The notes under the pieces were generated by a model that did not search any database, was not told the origin of the DNA, and saw nothing but the letters and a program-made list of their open reading frames with translations. From assembly GCF_000702265.1 (NCBI RefSeq), contig NZ_KL370880.1:679149-743148 (forward strand): a stretch of DNA of 64,000 nt. The letters are read 5' to 3'. This DNA comes from Butyrivibrio sp. NC2002 (GTDB lineage Bacteria; Bacillota; Clostridia; Lachnospirales; Lachnospiraceae). The position numbers were made by a program, and so were the translations under genes. Positions 1 through 9,170 of this stretch are shown piece after piece (position 1 is the stretch's first letter; the number at the start of each line of letters is the position of its first letter).

Positions 1-46
1 TCACGTTTAGGCAGATATAATACGGCATATATAGAGGAGATAAACT

Positions 47-1327
47 ATGAGTAATAAGAGAAGGGTTGTGGTAACGGGACTTGGCACAATCAATCCCACG
101 GGTAATTCGGTTTTGGAAAGCTGGGATAATATAAAAAAAGGAGTTTGCGGTGTAGATAAGATCACTGCTTTTGACACCACAGGTTATAAGGTAACGGTGG
201 CAGCGCAGGTTAAGGATTTTGATCCCGCATCTCGCCTTGAAAAAAGAGAACTGCGTCATATGGCAAGATTTACCCAGCTTGCTCTATATGCCGCTGAAGA
301 GGCCATAGAGGACTCTGGGCTTTGTGAGGCGGATGAGGATTATACCATTAATTCCAAGGTTACAAAGATTGCTGCGGACAGGATAGGTGTAATTATTTCC
401 AGCGGAATAGGTGGACTTGGCAATATAGAAGAGCAGCATCAGCGCATGACAGATATGGGAAATGACAAGGTAAATCCATTTTTTGTACCAATGGCTATTT
501 CCAATATGGCAGCTGCAAGAGTTGCTATTTATCACGGACTTAAGGGTATGTGTACCTGCCCTGTAACAGCCTGTGCAGGTGGAAGTAATGCTATAGGCGA
601 TGCCTTTTTAAGAATACGCGATGGCTATGAGGATGCCTATGTATGCGGAGGCTGCGAGAGCAGCATAACTCCTCTTGGAATTGCAGGATTCCAGAACATG
701 AAGGCACTGTCCGAAACAGCTGATCCAATGAGAGCCAGCATTCCTTTTGACAAGGACAGAAACGGCTTTGTTATGGGAGAGGGCAGCGGAATAATCGTTC
801 TTGAAGAGTATGAACATGCAGTAAAAAGAGGCGCGCATATCTATGCGGAGATAGTTGGATACGGTGCAAACTGTGATGCATTTCATATCACTTCTCCTTC
901 TCCTGATGGCGAAGGCGGAGCAGCTTGCATGGAACTTGCGATAAAGGATGCAGGAATTAAAAAAGAGGACATTGATTATATTAATGCTCACGGAACAAGT
1001 ACGAATCTAAATGATAAGTTTGAAACCGCGGCTATTAAGAAGGTCTTCGGAGATCATGCCAAAAAACTGTTTGTATCAAGTACCAAATCCATGACAGGTC
1101 ATCTCCTCGGAGGTGCAGGCGGCGTGGAAGCAATCTTTTCAGTAAAAGCGCTGGAGGATTCATTCATTCCTCCGACAGCTACTCTCAAGGAGACAGATCC
1201 TGAAATGGACCTCAACTATGTTCCGGGAAAAGGAATAGACAAAGATATTACCTATGTCCTTAGCAACAGCCTTGGATTTGGCGGACACAATGCATGTCTT
1301 ATATTTAAAAAAATGAGGGAGTTGTAA
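47..1327 (+). CDS. fabF: 3-oxoacyl-ACP synthase II
   Basis: Condensing enzyme of type II fatty-acid synthesis: joins malonyl-ACP to a growing acyl-ACP in the cytosol. The 426-residue product has the thiolase fold hallmarks: active-site Cys176 in VTACAGG, His315 in NAHGTSTN and His352 in SMTGHLLGG, i.e. the complete Cys-His-His triad. Length is close to the family norm (about 410-415). The ATG is preceded by GAGGAG at a normal distance. The stop abuts the fabZ start with no gap, so the two genes are co-translated. The upstream gene lies outside the window; the first 46 bases do not identify it. Confidence 0.97.
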   Translation: MSNKRRVVVTGLGTINPTGNSVLESWDNIKKGVCGVDKITAFDTTGYKVTVAAQVKDFDPASRLEKRELRHMARFTQLALYAAEEAIEDSGLCEADEDYTINSKVTKIAADRIGVIISSGIGGLGNIEEQHQRMTDMGNDKVNPFFVPMAISNMAAARVAIYHGLKGMCTCPVTACAGGSNAIGDAFLRIRDGYEDAYVCGGCESSITPLGIAGFQNMKALSETADPMRASIPFDKDRNGFVMGEGSGIIVLEEYEHAVKRGAHIYAEIVGYGANCDAFHITSPSPDGEGGAACMELAIKDAGIKKEDIDYINAHGTSTNLNDKFETAAIKKVFGDHAKKLFVSSTKSMTGHLLGGAGGVEAIFSVKALEDSFIPPTATLKETDPEMDLNYVPGKGIDKDITYVLSNSLGFGGHNACLIFKKMREL

Positions 1328-1789
1328 ATGCTTGAAGAAATATTGGAAAACAGAGAAGAAAAAAATATTCTCTCAGCAGAAGAGATAGCGCAGATACTTC
1401 CGCACAGATATCCGTTTGCTCTTGTAGACAGGATACTTGATTACGAGCCGGGAGTCTGGGCAGTTGGAAGAAAATGCGTAAGTATGGATGAGCCCTTTTT
1501 TCAAGGGCATTTTCCGGGGAATCCTATAATGCCGGGTGTTCTCATAGTTGAAGCACTTGCGCAGACTGGCGCGGTAGCTGCACTTAGCCTTCCCGAGCAT
1601 AAGGGGAAAATAGCTCTCTTTGGAGGAATAAAAAACTGCAGATTTAAAAAGCCGGTGGTCCCCGGGGATGTTCTCGAGCTGCGTTGCATGATGGTAAGGA
1701 GCAAAGGACCTGTAGGAGTTGCGGAGGCTGAGGCACTTGTTGACGGGAAAGTAGCAGCAAGAGCGGAGATTACTTTTTCTATTATCTGA
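1328..1789 (+). CDS. fabZ: 3-hydroxyacyl-ACP dehydratase FabZ
   Basis: Dehydrates 3-hydroxyacyl-ACP to trans-2-enoyl-ACP in fatty-acid elongation. The 153-residue hotdog-fold protein carries LPHRYPFALVDRI near the N-terminus, then catalytic His61 in GHFPGNP and Glu75 in VEALAQTG, spaced 14 residues apart as in the family. The start codon follows the fabF stop directly, so translation is probably coupled. The remaining genes often found here (accB, accC, accD, accA) do not follow; the cluster ends with this gene and a regulator. Confidence 0.96.
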   Translation: MLEEILENREEKNILSAEEIAQILPHRYPFALVDRILDYEPGVWAVGRKCVSMDEPFFQGHFPGNPIMPGVLIVEALAQTGAVAALSLPEHKGKIALFGGIKNCRFKKPVVPGDVLELRCMMVRSKGPVGVAEAEALVDGKVAARAEITFSII

Positions 1790-1836
1790 TCATAAACAGG
1801 CAAAAATTACTTTTACGCTTTACATAATATTTTTTA

Positions 1837-1850
1837 TGACTACGAAGTCA
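1837..1850. other. small hairpin TGACT-ACGA-AGTCA
   Basis: Perfect 5-bp inverted repeat with a 4-base loop in the 158-base gap between fabZ and the MarR-type gene. No U-tract follows, so it is not a convincing terminator. A TATAAT at 1861-1866 lies just downstream and could be the -10 of the regulator gene; no good -35 was found. Confidence 0.35.
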
Positions 1851-1947
1851 AAAGATATATTATAATATGTTGATAGGGACAGTGATCATGGTTGCATTTA
1901 TGGTCTAAGTTTCCTACACATCATAGGATATAAAGGAATTTTTGATA

Positions 1948-2415
1948 ATGTTAAGTACTGCTATCAGCCAGATTTATGACAAATTAAAGCTTCATTTTTA
2001 CATGAAGGTTTACTCCAGATTTGAAAACAGGGAGGCGACACTGACTACAGTTGAATCCTTCAGTATGGAGGTTATCATGGCTCTGGATGAGCCGACGGTA
2101 GCAGAGTTTGCAAATGCCGTAAATATATCATCTCCAAATGCGGCTCACAGAATAAAATGCCTTATCCAGAAGGGATATGTTGAAAAAATAAGGTCAGAGG
2201 AAGATGCGAGGGAATATCACTTAAAGCCCACAAGAAAGTATCTGCTCTACAGAAAGATCAACGAGGATTACTTAAATATTATCATGGAAAGGTGTAAAGA
2301 GCGCTTTTCTCCGGAGGATTTTGATAAGCTCTGCGAGATGCTTGATATTATAAACAAAGAGCTCATGCCCGAGATAGACATAAAGGACTACAAATTTTTT
2401 GAAAAAATAAAATAA
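1948..2415 (+). CDS. MarR-family regulator, probably FabT-like
   Basis: 155-residue winged-helix protein (from the ATG at 1948). Residues from about 40 to 95 form the MarR DNA-binding core: AEFANAVNISSPNAAHRIKCL is the helix-turn-helix and the following KIRSEEDAREY is the wing with the family Asp-Arg-like tip. Position directly after fabF-fabZ suggests control of fatty-acid synthesis, as FabT does in other Firmicutes; that role is inferred from context only. A TTG at 1942 is in frame, but ATG 1948 sits 10 bases after AAAGGA (1932-1937) and is preferred. It appears to have its own promoter rather than belong strictly to the fab operon. Confidence 0.8.
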   Translation: MLSTAISQIYDKLKLHFYMKVYSRFENREATLTTVESFSMEVIMALDEPTVAEFANAVNISSPNAAHRIKCLIQKGYVEKIRSEEDAREYHLKPTRKYLLYRKINEDYLNIIMERCKERFSPEDFDKLCEMLDIINKELMPEIDIKDYKFFEKIK

Positions 2416-2417
2416 TG

Positions 2418-2454
2418 AAACTTCCTGCATGACCTCTCGGGATGCGGGAAGTTT
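2418..2454 (+). terminator. hairpin after MarR-type gene
   Basis: 13-bp arms (2418-2430 and 2442-2454) pairing with one G-U, starting right after the stop codon. No U-run follows, so it may work together with the second hairpin at 2487. Confidence 0.5.
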
Positions 2455-2486
2455 GCAAATGTAATAAAGATTGGAAAAAGAATGAT

Positions 2487-2532
2487 AGGCCTTTGGACCA
2501 GGTTAAGGAGATCTGGTTCGAAGGTCTTTTTT
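2487..2532 (+). terminator. rho-independent terminator
   Basis: Arms 2487-2501 and 2513-2527 pair over 15 positions with three G-U pairs or mismatches and run into a T6 tract. It separates the fab/MarR unit from the amylase unit. Confidence 0.7.
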
Positions 2533-2591
2533 ATGGGACTCTTGTACAATTTTAACAAAAAACGTTTTCCAAATACGAATAACTTCAACAA

Positions 2592-2621
2592 TTGACGCAC
2601 ACTGGATTTGACGTCTATAAT
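2592..2621 (+). promoter_or_regulatory. promoter of the amylase gene
   Basis: TTGACG (2592-2597) and TATAAT (2616-2621) with an 18-base spacer; a second TTGACG lies inside the spacer. It is about 60 bases upstream of the amylase start. Confidence 0.65.
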
Positions 2622-2635
2622 TTGATTTATTGGGG

Positions 2636-2647
2636 TTAATCGATTAA
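2636..2647. promoter_or_regulatory. palindromic operator candidate TTAATCGATTAA
   Basis: Perfect 12-bp palindrome centred on CG, about 15 bases after the -10 box, so it overlaps the expected early transcribed region. A CG-centred palindrome here is the typical form of a LacI-family operator, e.g. for maltose/starch control. The binding protein is not in the window as far as I can tell. Confidence 0.5.
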
Positions 2648-2680
2648 TTCATAGAAAGTGTGTGTATTAGGGAGGAAGAG

Positions 2681-5600
2681 ATGAAAAAAGGTAAACATTT
2701 AGTTAAACGGTTTATCACTGCAGGAATCAGTGCATCAATGATCGCAGGATCACTTGGCAGTAATGTACCGCAGCTTACTTTGCATGCAAGTGCAGAAACG
2801 GAAGCAAATGAAGATATAAGCGAAGCATTTGTAGACGAAGCAGGTGATGGCGTCTTAGAAGATGCGGAAAAAGAAAATGCAGCTTCAGAAGGTACCGAAT
2901 CAAAGGAAGAAGGTAGTTCCAAACAGGAAGAGGCTGCAGGAAGCGTAGAAGCCGTCTCTGAAGCAGAGGAAACTGCTGGTGACAGTAATGATTCTTCTGA
3001 GAATGAAGAAGAAAAACAGGAAGAACTTCAGCAGGAAAATGCAGATGATCCTATAACAGAAACATCTGATCAGAGTTCTGATGCTGAAGAAGTTGTTTCT
3101 GAAGATGAAGACAACGAAGAAACTTTGGATGATACCAAAGAAGAAATGGCAACAGCTCTTGAGGAAGAAGAGCTTACTGTCACTCTTGACAAGGAAAACT
3201 ATCCAAATGTACATGAACTCGAGAACATAAACGATAGCAGTGATGTCAATAGACAATCAATTCATGACGGAGCAATACTTCATGCATTTTGCTGGAATTT
3301 CAATACCATAGCAGAGCATATGAAGGATATTGCTGATGCCGGATTTACAGCAATCCAGACATCTCCTATAAATGCATGTCTTTCAACTCATGATGCATTG
3401 TCACTTGACGGAACTCTTAATGGCACTGATGGAATGTGGTATTACCACTATCAGCCAACTGACTGGACGATTGGTAATTATCAGCTTGGAACAAGAGACG
3501 ATTTTATAAATCTGTGTAATGTTGCAGACGAGTACGGGATCGGAATAATTGTTGACATTCTTCCGAATCACACAACACCTGAGTTTGCAGAGGTATCGCA
3601 GAATCTCATTGATGCGGTTGGAGGTATTGATAACCTCTATCATAAAAATGAGAGATCATCAATGAACTACAGCAACCGTGTAGAGGTTACCTATAATGAT
3701 ATGGGTGGTCTTTCCGACGTCGATACGGAAAATACTGATTTTCAGGATTATTTCTATTCATATCTTGAAGACTGTATCAACTGCGGTGCTGACGGCTTCA
3801 GAATAGATACTGCCAAGCATATTGCACTTCCGGATGACCCGGTCCCGGAAGTTTATGAGGATGAGCCTAAGAGAAATACTTTCTATCCGAATATGTCAAA
3901 AGCTCTTAATGATTATTCTGAAGAGACAAGCAGAAAAGGATATGACAATCTGTTTGTATATGGCGAAGTACTTCAGGGCGATTGCGACAGACTTGCAGGC
4001 TATCAGAACTATATTGGAGGAACCACAGCAAGTAACTATGGCTCATCTATAAGAAGTGCTCTTTCAGATAATAACTTTTCTGTAGGAAACATCATGGATT
4101 ATAAGATTTATGATGATGGCGAAAATAAAGCTGATACAGATAAGCTTGTAACATGGGTTGAATCTCATGATAACTACATTAATGATAAGTCCTACAATAC
4201 TGTAAATGATGCAGATACCATTCTTGGCTGGGCTATCATCGCAGCAAGAAAAGACGGAACACCGCTGTTTTTCTCAAGACCAAATAACAGCTCAAAGGAT
4301 GCTCCTTTTGGAGACAATGTTCTCGGAGCTGCAGGCAACGACTTATATAAATCAAAAGATGTTGCAGCTGTAAATAAGTTCCGCACACTTATGGCAGGAA
4401 AAGACGAATATCTGTCAAATCCCGGCGGAGATACTCATACGCTTATGATAGAGCGTATGGACCAGGGTGAAGAAAATGCTGCAGGTGCTGTTATTGTAAA
4501 TGCATGCAATTATCCTGTTTCAATAAGCGGAGAAACAAGTCTTGCTGACGGAGCTTATATAAATGATGTAGAAGGCGACAACGGACTCTTTATCGTTAAG
4601 GATGGAGTGATCAAAGGTCTACTTGAGCCTGAGGATGTAGTTGTTCTTACTGAGGCATCCGATGCAGATATTACAACAGTACACTTTAACAATACAGGTA
4701 AATGGGAGAATGTAACTGCAAATGTAGAAGGAATGGACGAGGCTATAAAGGGTGTCAGCGAAAACGATGGCTGGTACTTGTTCTATGTTCAGTCAAGTGA
4801 TTTTACTATTTCATTTACAGACGGCACAAATACAACACTCTCTTATAATGTAAAAAATGTAAACGAAGCATTCATAACACCTGAGAAATCTGAAATATAT
4901 AAAAGCAAAGAGCAGACAGATGATGCTCTTGGAGTTAAGACTGTTTCAGCATATTTCTATAATACACTCTTATGGGAAAATATCTGTGCTCATGCATGGA
5001 TCACAGGCGGAGATTCGCTGACAACATGGCCCGGAAACAAAGTGTATGATGAAGGCGGAAACTGGTACAGGGCAGATTTCAAAGTTCCAAAGGATCTGGA
5101 AGGAACTTATAATGTTATTTTCAATCAGAACGGAAGTCCTCAGACTCAGAACATCGAAGGAATAGCTCCAGGAAGTGAAAAAATATTCTTCATGCCTAGT
5201 GCAGAGCAGGATGGTGGAAATATCAAGGTAGATACATTCTCTTCAAAAGAGGATGCGGAGACTGCATTTGGAGCTTCCCAAAACAGCACTACAGTATATT
5301 TTTATAACAAAGATAACTGGGAACAGGTTTATGCCTACACATGGGAGGCATGTAGTTTCGGAGAATGGCCCGGAGTACCTGCAGAAGCAGATGGTGAGGG
5401 ATGGTACAAGATCACAGTTCCCGCTGGAGCAGGAGCTAATTTAAAAATAATATTCAATAACGGAAACAACGGAAGACAGACAGGTGATCTTACGATCAGC
5501 AACATAAGAGACAGATATGTATGCGATGACAGAATATTTGCGTCAAAGAAAGAAGCTCTAGGAGCTCCCGAAGAAGAAATAGTGCTTCCTTTCCCTGAGG

Positions 5601-6520
5601 ATACGGATACTACAACAATTTATTATTATGATGATAATAACTGGGGGAAAGTCTATGCTTATGTATGGTCACATAACAGTGAGTACAATAATACGCTCGG
5701 CGGATGGCCGGGACTTCGCATGTACTCTGAAGGAAACGGATGGTATTACACCTATGTTCCTACTGACGCTATAGAGCATGGCGAGCTAAAATTCATAGCA
5801 AATTATAATGGCAAACAGCTTGAGGATAAAGAAATCGTTGATACAACAAATGTTTACTTTAACACAAAGGATTCTGTAGGCTACGCATCCAAGCAGGAAG
5901 CTCATCCGGAAAATAATGGAAATGAAGATCCCGGTGAAGAAAACCCCGGTGAAACTACCGCTCCTGATGAATCATCCAAAACTGTAGAAGAAGCTGAGAA
6001 AACAGAGCAAACAATCGCTGTAGCAGGAGTTACATTAAACAAGAATAGTGTTAAGATTGGAAAAGGCGGAACCTTCCAGCTGATAGCAACTGTAACTCCC
6101 GAAAATGCTACTGATAAAGAACTTGTATGGACAAGCAGCAACACCAAGATCGCAACAGTTTCTGCGGCAGGACTTATCAAGGCAAATAAAAAGGGTAAAT
6201 GTGTGATCACCGTAACAACTAAGGATGGAAACTTTACTGCAAACTGCAAGGTTACTGTAAAGAAAGCGGTTAAGGTCACAGGCGTTAAATTAAATAAAAA
6301 GAATAAGACACTTAAGGTCGGAAAGACATACAAGTTAAAGGCAACAGTAAAGCCGAAGAATGCAACAATAAAGGATGTTAAGTGGTCAAGTGGCAACAAA
6401 AAAGTTGCAACAGTTGACAGCGAAGGAAATGTAACAGCAATATCCAAGGGAACAGCAGTAATAACTGTTAAGACTAAGGATGGAGCTTACAAGGCAACAT
6501 GTAAAATCAAGGTAAAGTAA
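2681..6520 (+). CDS. large secreted multi-domain alpha-amylase (GH13)
   Basis: Extracellular endo-acting starch hydrolase of 1279 residues. Order: signal peptide (about 1-38), Glu/Asp-rich low-complexity stretch (about 40-175), GH13 barrel (about 190-620) with Asp376 in DGFRIDTAKH, Glu429 in YGEVLQGD and Asp497 in VESHDNY, then one CBM-like module and three CBM26-like starch-binding repeats (recognisable by YFYN..W..VYAYTW...WPG), a Glu/Pro-rich linker, and two Big_2 Ig-like domains at the C-terminus (about 1115-1279). There is no LPXTG motif. ATG 2681 follows AGGGAGGAAG and starts the signal peptide; an in-frame GTG at 2660 lies before that ribosome site and is rejected. The GH31 gene downstream would finish maltodextrin breakdown. 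Confidence 0.93.
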   Translation: MKKGKHLVKRFITAGISASMIAGSLGSNVPQLTLHASAETEANEDISEAFVDEAGDGVLEDAEKENAASEGTESKEEGSSKQEEAAGSVEAVSEAEETAGDSNDSSENEEEKQEELQQENADDPITETSDQSSDAEEVVSEDEDNEETLDDTKEEMATALEEEELTVTLDKENYPNVHELENINDSSDVNRQSIHDGAILHAFCWNFNTIAEHMKDIADAGFTAIQTSPINACLSTHDALSLDGTLNGTDGMWYYHYQPTDWTIGNYQLGTRDDFINLCNVADEYGIGIIVDILPNHTTPEFAEVSQNLIDAVGGIDNLYHKNERSSMNYSNRVEVTYNDMGGLSDVDTENTDFQDYFYSYLEDCINCGADGFRIDTAKHIALPDDPVPEVYEDEPKRNTFYPNMSKALNDYSEETSRKGYDNLFVYGEVLQGDCDRLAGYQNYIGGTTASNYGSSIRSALSDNNFSVGNIMDYKIYDDGENKADTDKLVTWVESHDNYINDKSYNTVNDADTILGWAIIAARKDGTPLFFSRPNNSSKDAPFGDNVLGAAGNDLYKSKDVAAVNKFRTLMAGKDEYLSNPGGDTHTLMIERMDQGEENAAGAVIVNACNYPVSISGETSLADGAYINDVEGDNGLFIVKDGVIKGLLEPEDVVVLTEASDADITTVHFNNTGKWENVTANVEGMDEAIKGVSENDGWYLFYVQSSDFTISFTDGTNTTLSYNVKNVNEAFITPEKSEIYKSKEQTDDALGVKTVSAYFYNTLLWENICAHAWITGGDSLTTWPGNKVYDEGGNWYRADFKVPKDLEGTYNVIFNQNGSPQTQNIEGIAPGSEKIFFMPSAEQDGGNIKVDTFSSKEDAETAFGASQNSTTVYFYNKDNWEQVYAYTWEACSFGEWPGVPAEADGEGWYKITVPAGAGANLKIIFNNGNNGRQTGDLTISNIRDRYVCDDRIFASKKEALGAPEEEIVLPFPEDTDTTTIYYYDDNNWGKVYAYVWSHNSEYNNTLGGWPGLRMYSEGNGWYYTYVPTDAIEHGELKFIANYNGKQLEDKEIVDTTNVYFNTKDSVGYASKQEAHPENNGNEDPGEENPGETTAPDESSKTVEEAEKTEQTIAVAGVTLNKNSVKIGKGGTFQLIATVTPENATDKELVWTSSNTKIATVSAAGLIKANKKGKCVITVTTKDGNFTANCKVTVKKAVKVTGVKLNKKNKTLKVGKTYKLKATVKPKNATIKDVKWSSGNKKVATVDSEGNVTAISKGTAVITVKTKDGAYKATCKIKVK

Positions 6521-6535
6521 AGGTAAAGTAAGGGA

Positions 6536-6607
6536 GGAACCATCATGACGAAGTCATGATTTGGAATGGTTCCGACCGATAGGGCTGGATTGCGGAGCAA
6601 TCGTGCC
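6536..6607. other. two stacked hairpins between amylase and GH31 genes
   Basis: First structure: outer arms GGAACCA (6536-6542) / TGGTTCC (6567-6573) enclosing the perfect ATCATGAC-GAA-GTCATGAT (6542-6560). Second: GGC...GATTGC-GGA-GCAATC...GCC (6583-6607). Neither is followed by a U-run. They lie between the amylase stop and the GH31 ribosome site, so they could be an RNA processing or stability element or a leader structure. Confidence 0.5.
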
Positions 6608-6635
6608 AATACATAATATACGAGGACAATAATCT

Positions 6636-9017
6636 ATGACCAAAAACATTGCTAAAGGAGAGAACTACAGGATCACAGTTCTCACAGACAGACTTATAAG
6701 ACTTGAGTATCAAAAAGAGGGCTTTTTCGAGGATAGGGCTACCAAGATGGTAGTATCCAGGGATTTTCCGGAAGTATGGGCTGACATAAATGATGGTGAG
6801 GACAGTCTTGTTATTGAGACAAAATCACTTGTTTTAAAGTATGACAAGAGAGAATTCTCACCGCTTGGTCTTTCTATCACGCTTAAGGATAGTAACAGTT
6901 TATGGAACTACGGAATGGGTGTTGGAAATGCGGACGGCAACCTGATGGGTACGGCCAGAACTCTTGACGGAGCAGATGGTGAGATCGACCTTGAAGGCGG
7001 TATTTTCGGACGAAAAGGCTTTGCGGTAATTGATGACAGTCATAGTCCTGTATGCGAAGCTTTGGCAGATGGAGCAGAATCTTTTATCAACAGAGAAAGA
7101 GAATGTGTTGATATATACTTCTTTGGTTATGGCACAGACTTTTTTGGCGGACTTAAGGATTTCTACAGACTGTGCGGAAAAACTCCCATGATCCCAAGAT
7201 ATGCTCTTGGAAACTGGTGGAGCAGATATTACGAATACACAGAAGAGTCCTACAACGAGGTAATGGATAATTTTGAAAAAGAAGAGATTCCTCTGAGTGT
7301 TGCGGTCATAGATATGGACTGGCATATTACCAAGGTCAATCCGAAATACGGAAGCGGCTGGACGGGCTTTTCATGGAACAGGGAGTTTTTCCCTGATCCT
7401 GAGAGGTTCCTTAAAAACCTTCACAAGAGAGGTCTTCATACAACGCTTAATCTTCATCCTGCAGACGGAGTCAGAGCTTTTGAGGATATGTATAAGCAGG
7501 TTGCAGATCGAATGGGAGTTGATGCTTCGAAAGAAGAACCTGTAGAATTTGACTTTGGAAATTCTGATTTCAGAGATACATATTTTGAGGAACTGATGCA
7601 CCCCTATGAGAAGATGGGTGTTGATTTCTGGTGGATAGACTGGCAGCAGGGAACGGGAAAACATGCAGATGATGTAGATCCGCTATTTTTGCTTAACCAC
7701 TATCACTACAAGGATCAGGAGGGCAGAAACGTACGTCCTATGATCTTTTCAAGGTATGCAGGTCCCGGAAGCCACAGATATCCTATAGGTTTTTCGGGAG
7801 ATACCAAGATGACATGGAAGAGCCTTAGCTTCCAGCCTTATTTCACATCCACGGCAAGTAACATAGGCTATGGATGGTGGAGCCATGACATAGGCGGACA
7901 TATGATGGGCTCAAAGGATCTGGAGAGGCTTGTTCGCTGGGTTGAGCAGGGTGTATTTTCTCCGATCATGAGACTTCACAGCAGTAACAGTCCTTTCCTG
8001 AATAAGGAGCCGTGGGTGCTCGAAGAACCCTATCACAAGATAATTGCAGATTTTATGAGGCTCAGGGCATCGCTTATTCCTTATCTTTATACTGAGACCT
8101 ACAGGGCTTACAAAGATGACAAGCCGCTTATAAGGCCTATGTATTATGAACTTCCGGATGATGATACTGCATACAATGTTCATTGTGAATACGGCTTTGG
8201 TGAGCAGCTTATAGTAGGCGCGATCACAGGAAAACTTGATGCTGAACTAAAAATGGCCCCTGTAAATATGATAATTCCCAAGGGCAGATGGTATGACCTT
8301 CTAAACGGACTTATCTATGAAGGCAGAAGAGCAGGAAGATTATACAGAAAACTTGAGGAGACTCCGGTTCTCTTAAGAGAGGGCGGTATCGTGCCCATGA
8401 ATTTAAATGACAGAGAAAACGGTGCGCCTAATCCCAAAGAACTTAAGCTATGCATCGGTGCCGGAAAAGAAGGCGAATACACTTTATATGAAGACGACGG
8501 AATCACCATGAATTATGTAGAGGGTGATTTTGTGACAACAACCTATTCTCAGACTTATAAGAAGGGAGCAAACGGTTTAGATTGCCTTGAATTTACAATA
8601 AATAAAGCTGAAGGCAATACAGACCTTATCCCCAAGGAAAGAGGATATGAACTTCATATTTACGGTGTGGATTTTGATGAGGTAAATGGCAGGGTAACTG
8701 CATCTGATTCATCATCCAATGGGCTTGATGCAGAGGCAAAGTATATTGAGGATAAGAAGGTCCTTGTAATTAAAACAGCTAAAGTCAGAACAGAAAGCGG
8801 AGCAAGCATTACAGTATCCGGACTAAGTCTTGCTGAAAATGATAAAAAGAAGAGAGTATTTGATATTCTTGAATATGCGTGGACAGGCATCATGACCAAG
8901 GATGCGGTTTACAATGCTCTTAGACAGTTATCTGATGATGAATTTATTAAATGGCTTTCCGAAGCAGATGTGTCCGAGAATTTAAAAGATGCAATAAATG
9001 AGATCTATTCTTTGTGA
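6636..9017 (+). CDS. GH31 alpha-glucosidase
   Basis: Exo-acting alpha-glucosidase or related GH31 enzyme of 793 residues. It lacks a signal peptide, so it is probably cytosolic and acts on imported maltodextrins. The nucleophile Asp335 is in WWIDWQQG and the acid/base Asp389 in GFSGDT, followed by the family motif GGWWSHDIGGH-like stretch. A C-terminal extension of about 60 residues after the beta-sandwich (from about 735) is helical and not part of the usual GH31 core. It lies 115 bases after the amylase with two hairpins between; GAGGAC precedes the ATG. Substrate among alpha-glucosides cannot be fixed from sequence alone. Confidence 0.9.
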   Translation: MTKNIAKGENYRITVLTDRLIRLEYQKEGFFEDRATKMVVSRDFPEVWADINDGEDSLVIETKSLVLKYDKREFSPLGLSITLKDSNSLWNYGMGVGNADGNLMGTARTLDGADGEIDLEGGIFGRKGFAVIDDSHSPVCEALADGAESFINRERECVDIYFFGYGTDFFGGLKDFYRLCGKTPMIPRYALGNWWSRYYEYTEESYNEVMDNFEKEEIPLSVAVIDMDWHITKVNPKYGSGWTGFSWNREFFPDPERFLKNLHKRGLHTTLNLHPADGVRAFEDMYKQVADRMGVDASKEEPVEFDFGNSDFRDTYFEELMHPYEKMGVDFWWIDWQQGTGKHADDVDPLFLLNHYHYKDQEGRNVRPMIFSRYAGPGSHRYPIGFSGDTKMTWKSLSFQPYFTSTASNIGYGWWSHDIGGHMMGSKDLERLVRWVEQGVFSPIMRLHSSNSPFLNKEPWVLEEPYHKIIADFMRLRASLIPYLYTETYRAYKDDKPLIRPMYYELPDDDTAYNVHCEYGFGEQLIVGAITGKLDAELKMAPVNMIIPKGRWYDLLNGLIYEGRRAGRLYRKLEETPVLLREGGIVPMNLNDRENGAPNPKELKLCIGAGKEGEYTLYEDDGITMNYVEGDFVTTTYSQTYKKGANGLDCLEFTINKAEGNTDLIPKERGYELHIYGVDFDEVNGRVTASDSSSNGLDAEAKYIEDKKVLVIKTAKVRTESGASITVSGLSLAENDKKKRVFDILEYAWTGIMTKDAVYNALRQLSDDEFIKWLSEADVSENLKDAINEIYSL

Positions 9018-9170
9018 AAAGCTTTAGCAAAATGCAACGAAAAAGCGAATGAAAATTTAATAAACAATTGATAAATAATCTTCGTAATCACTTTTAGATA
9101 AGTATTCAAGGTTGTATAATATTTAATGACCTATCTCGCAACTTTATTACTCTTTTTACAGGGGGCAAAT

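Noticed and set aside
2660..2680. GTG start upstream of the amylase ATG
   Set aside because: It precedes the AGGGAGGAAG ribosome site and would put a non-signal extension before the signal peptide.
5902..6447. 181-residue open frame on the minus strand
   Set aside because: Antisense to the Big_2 repeats of the amylase; Val/Thr/Phe-rich shadow of a repetitive coding region, no ribosome site.
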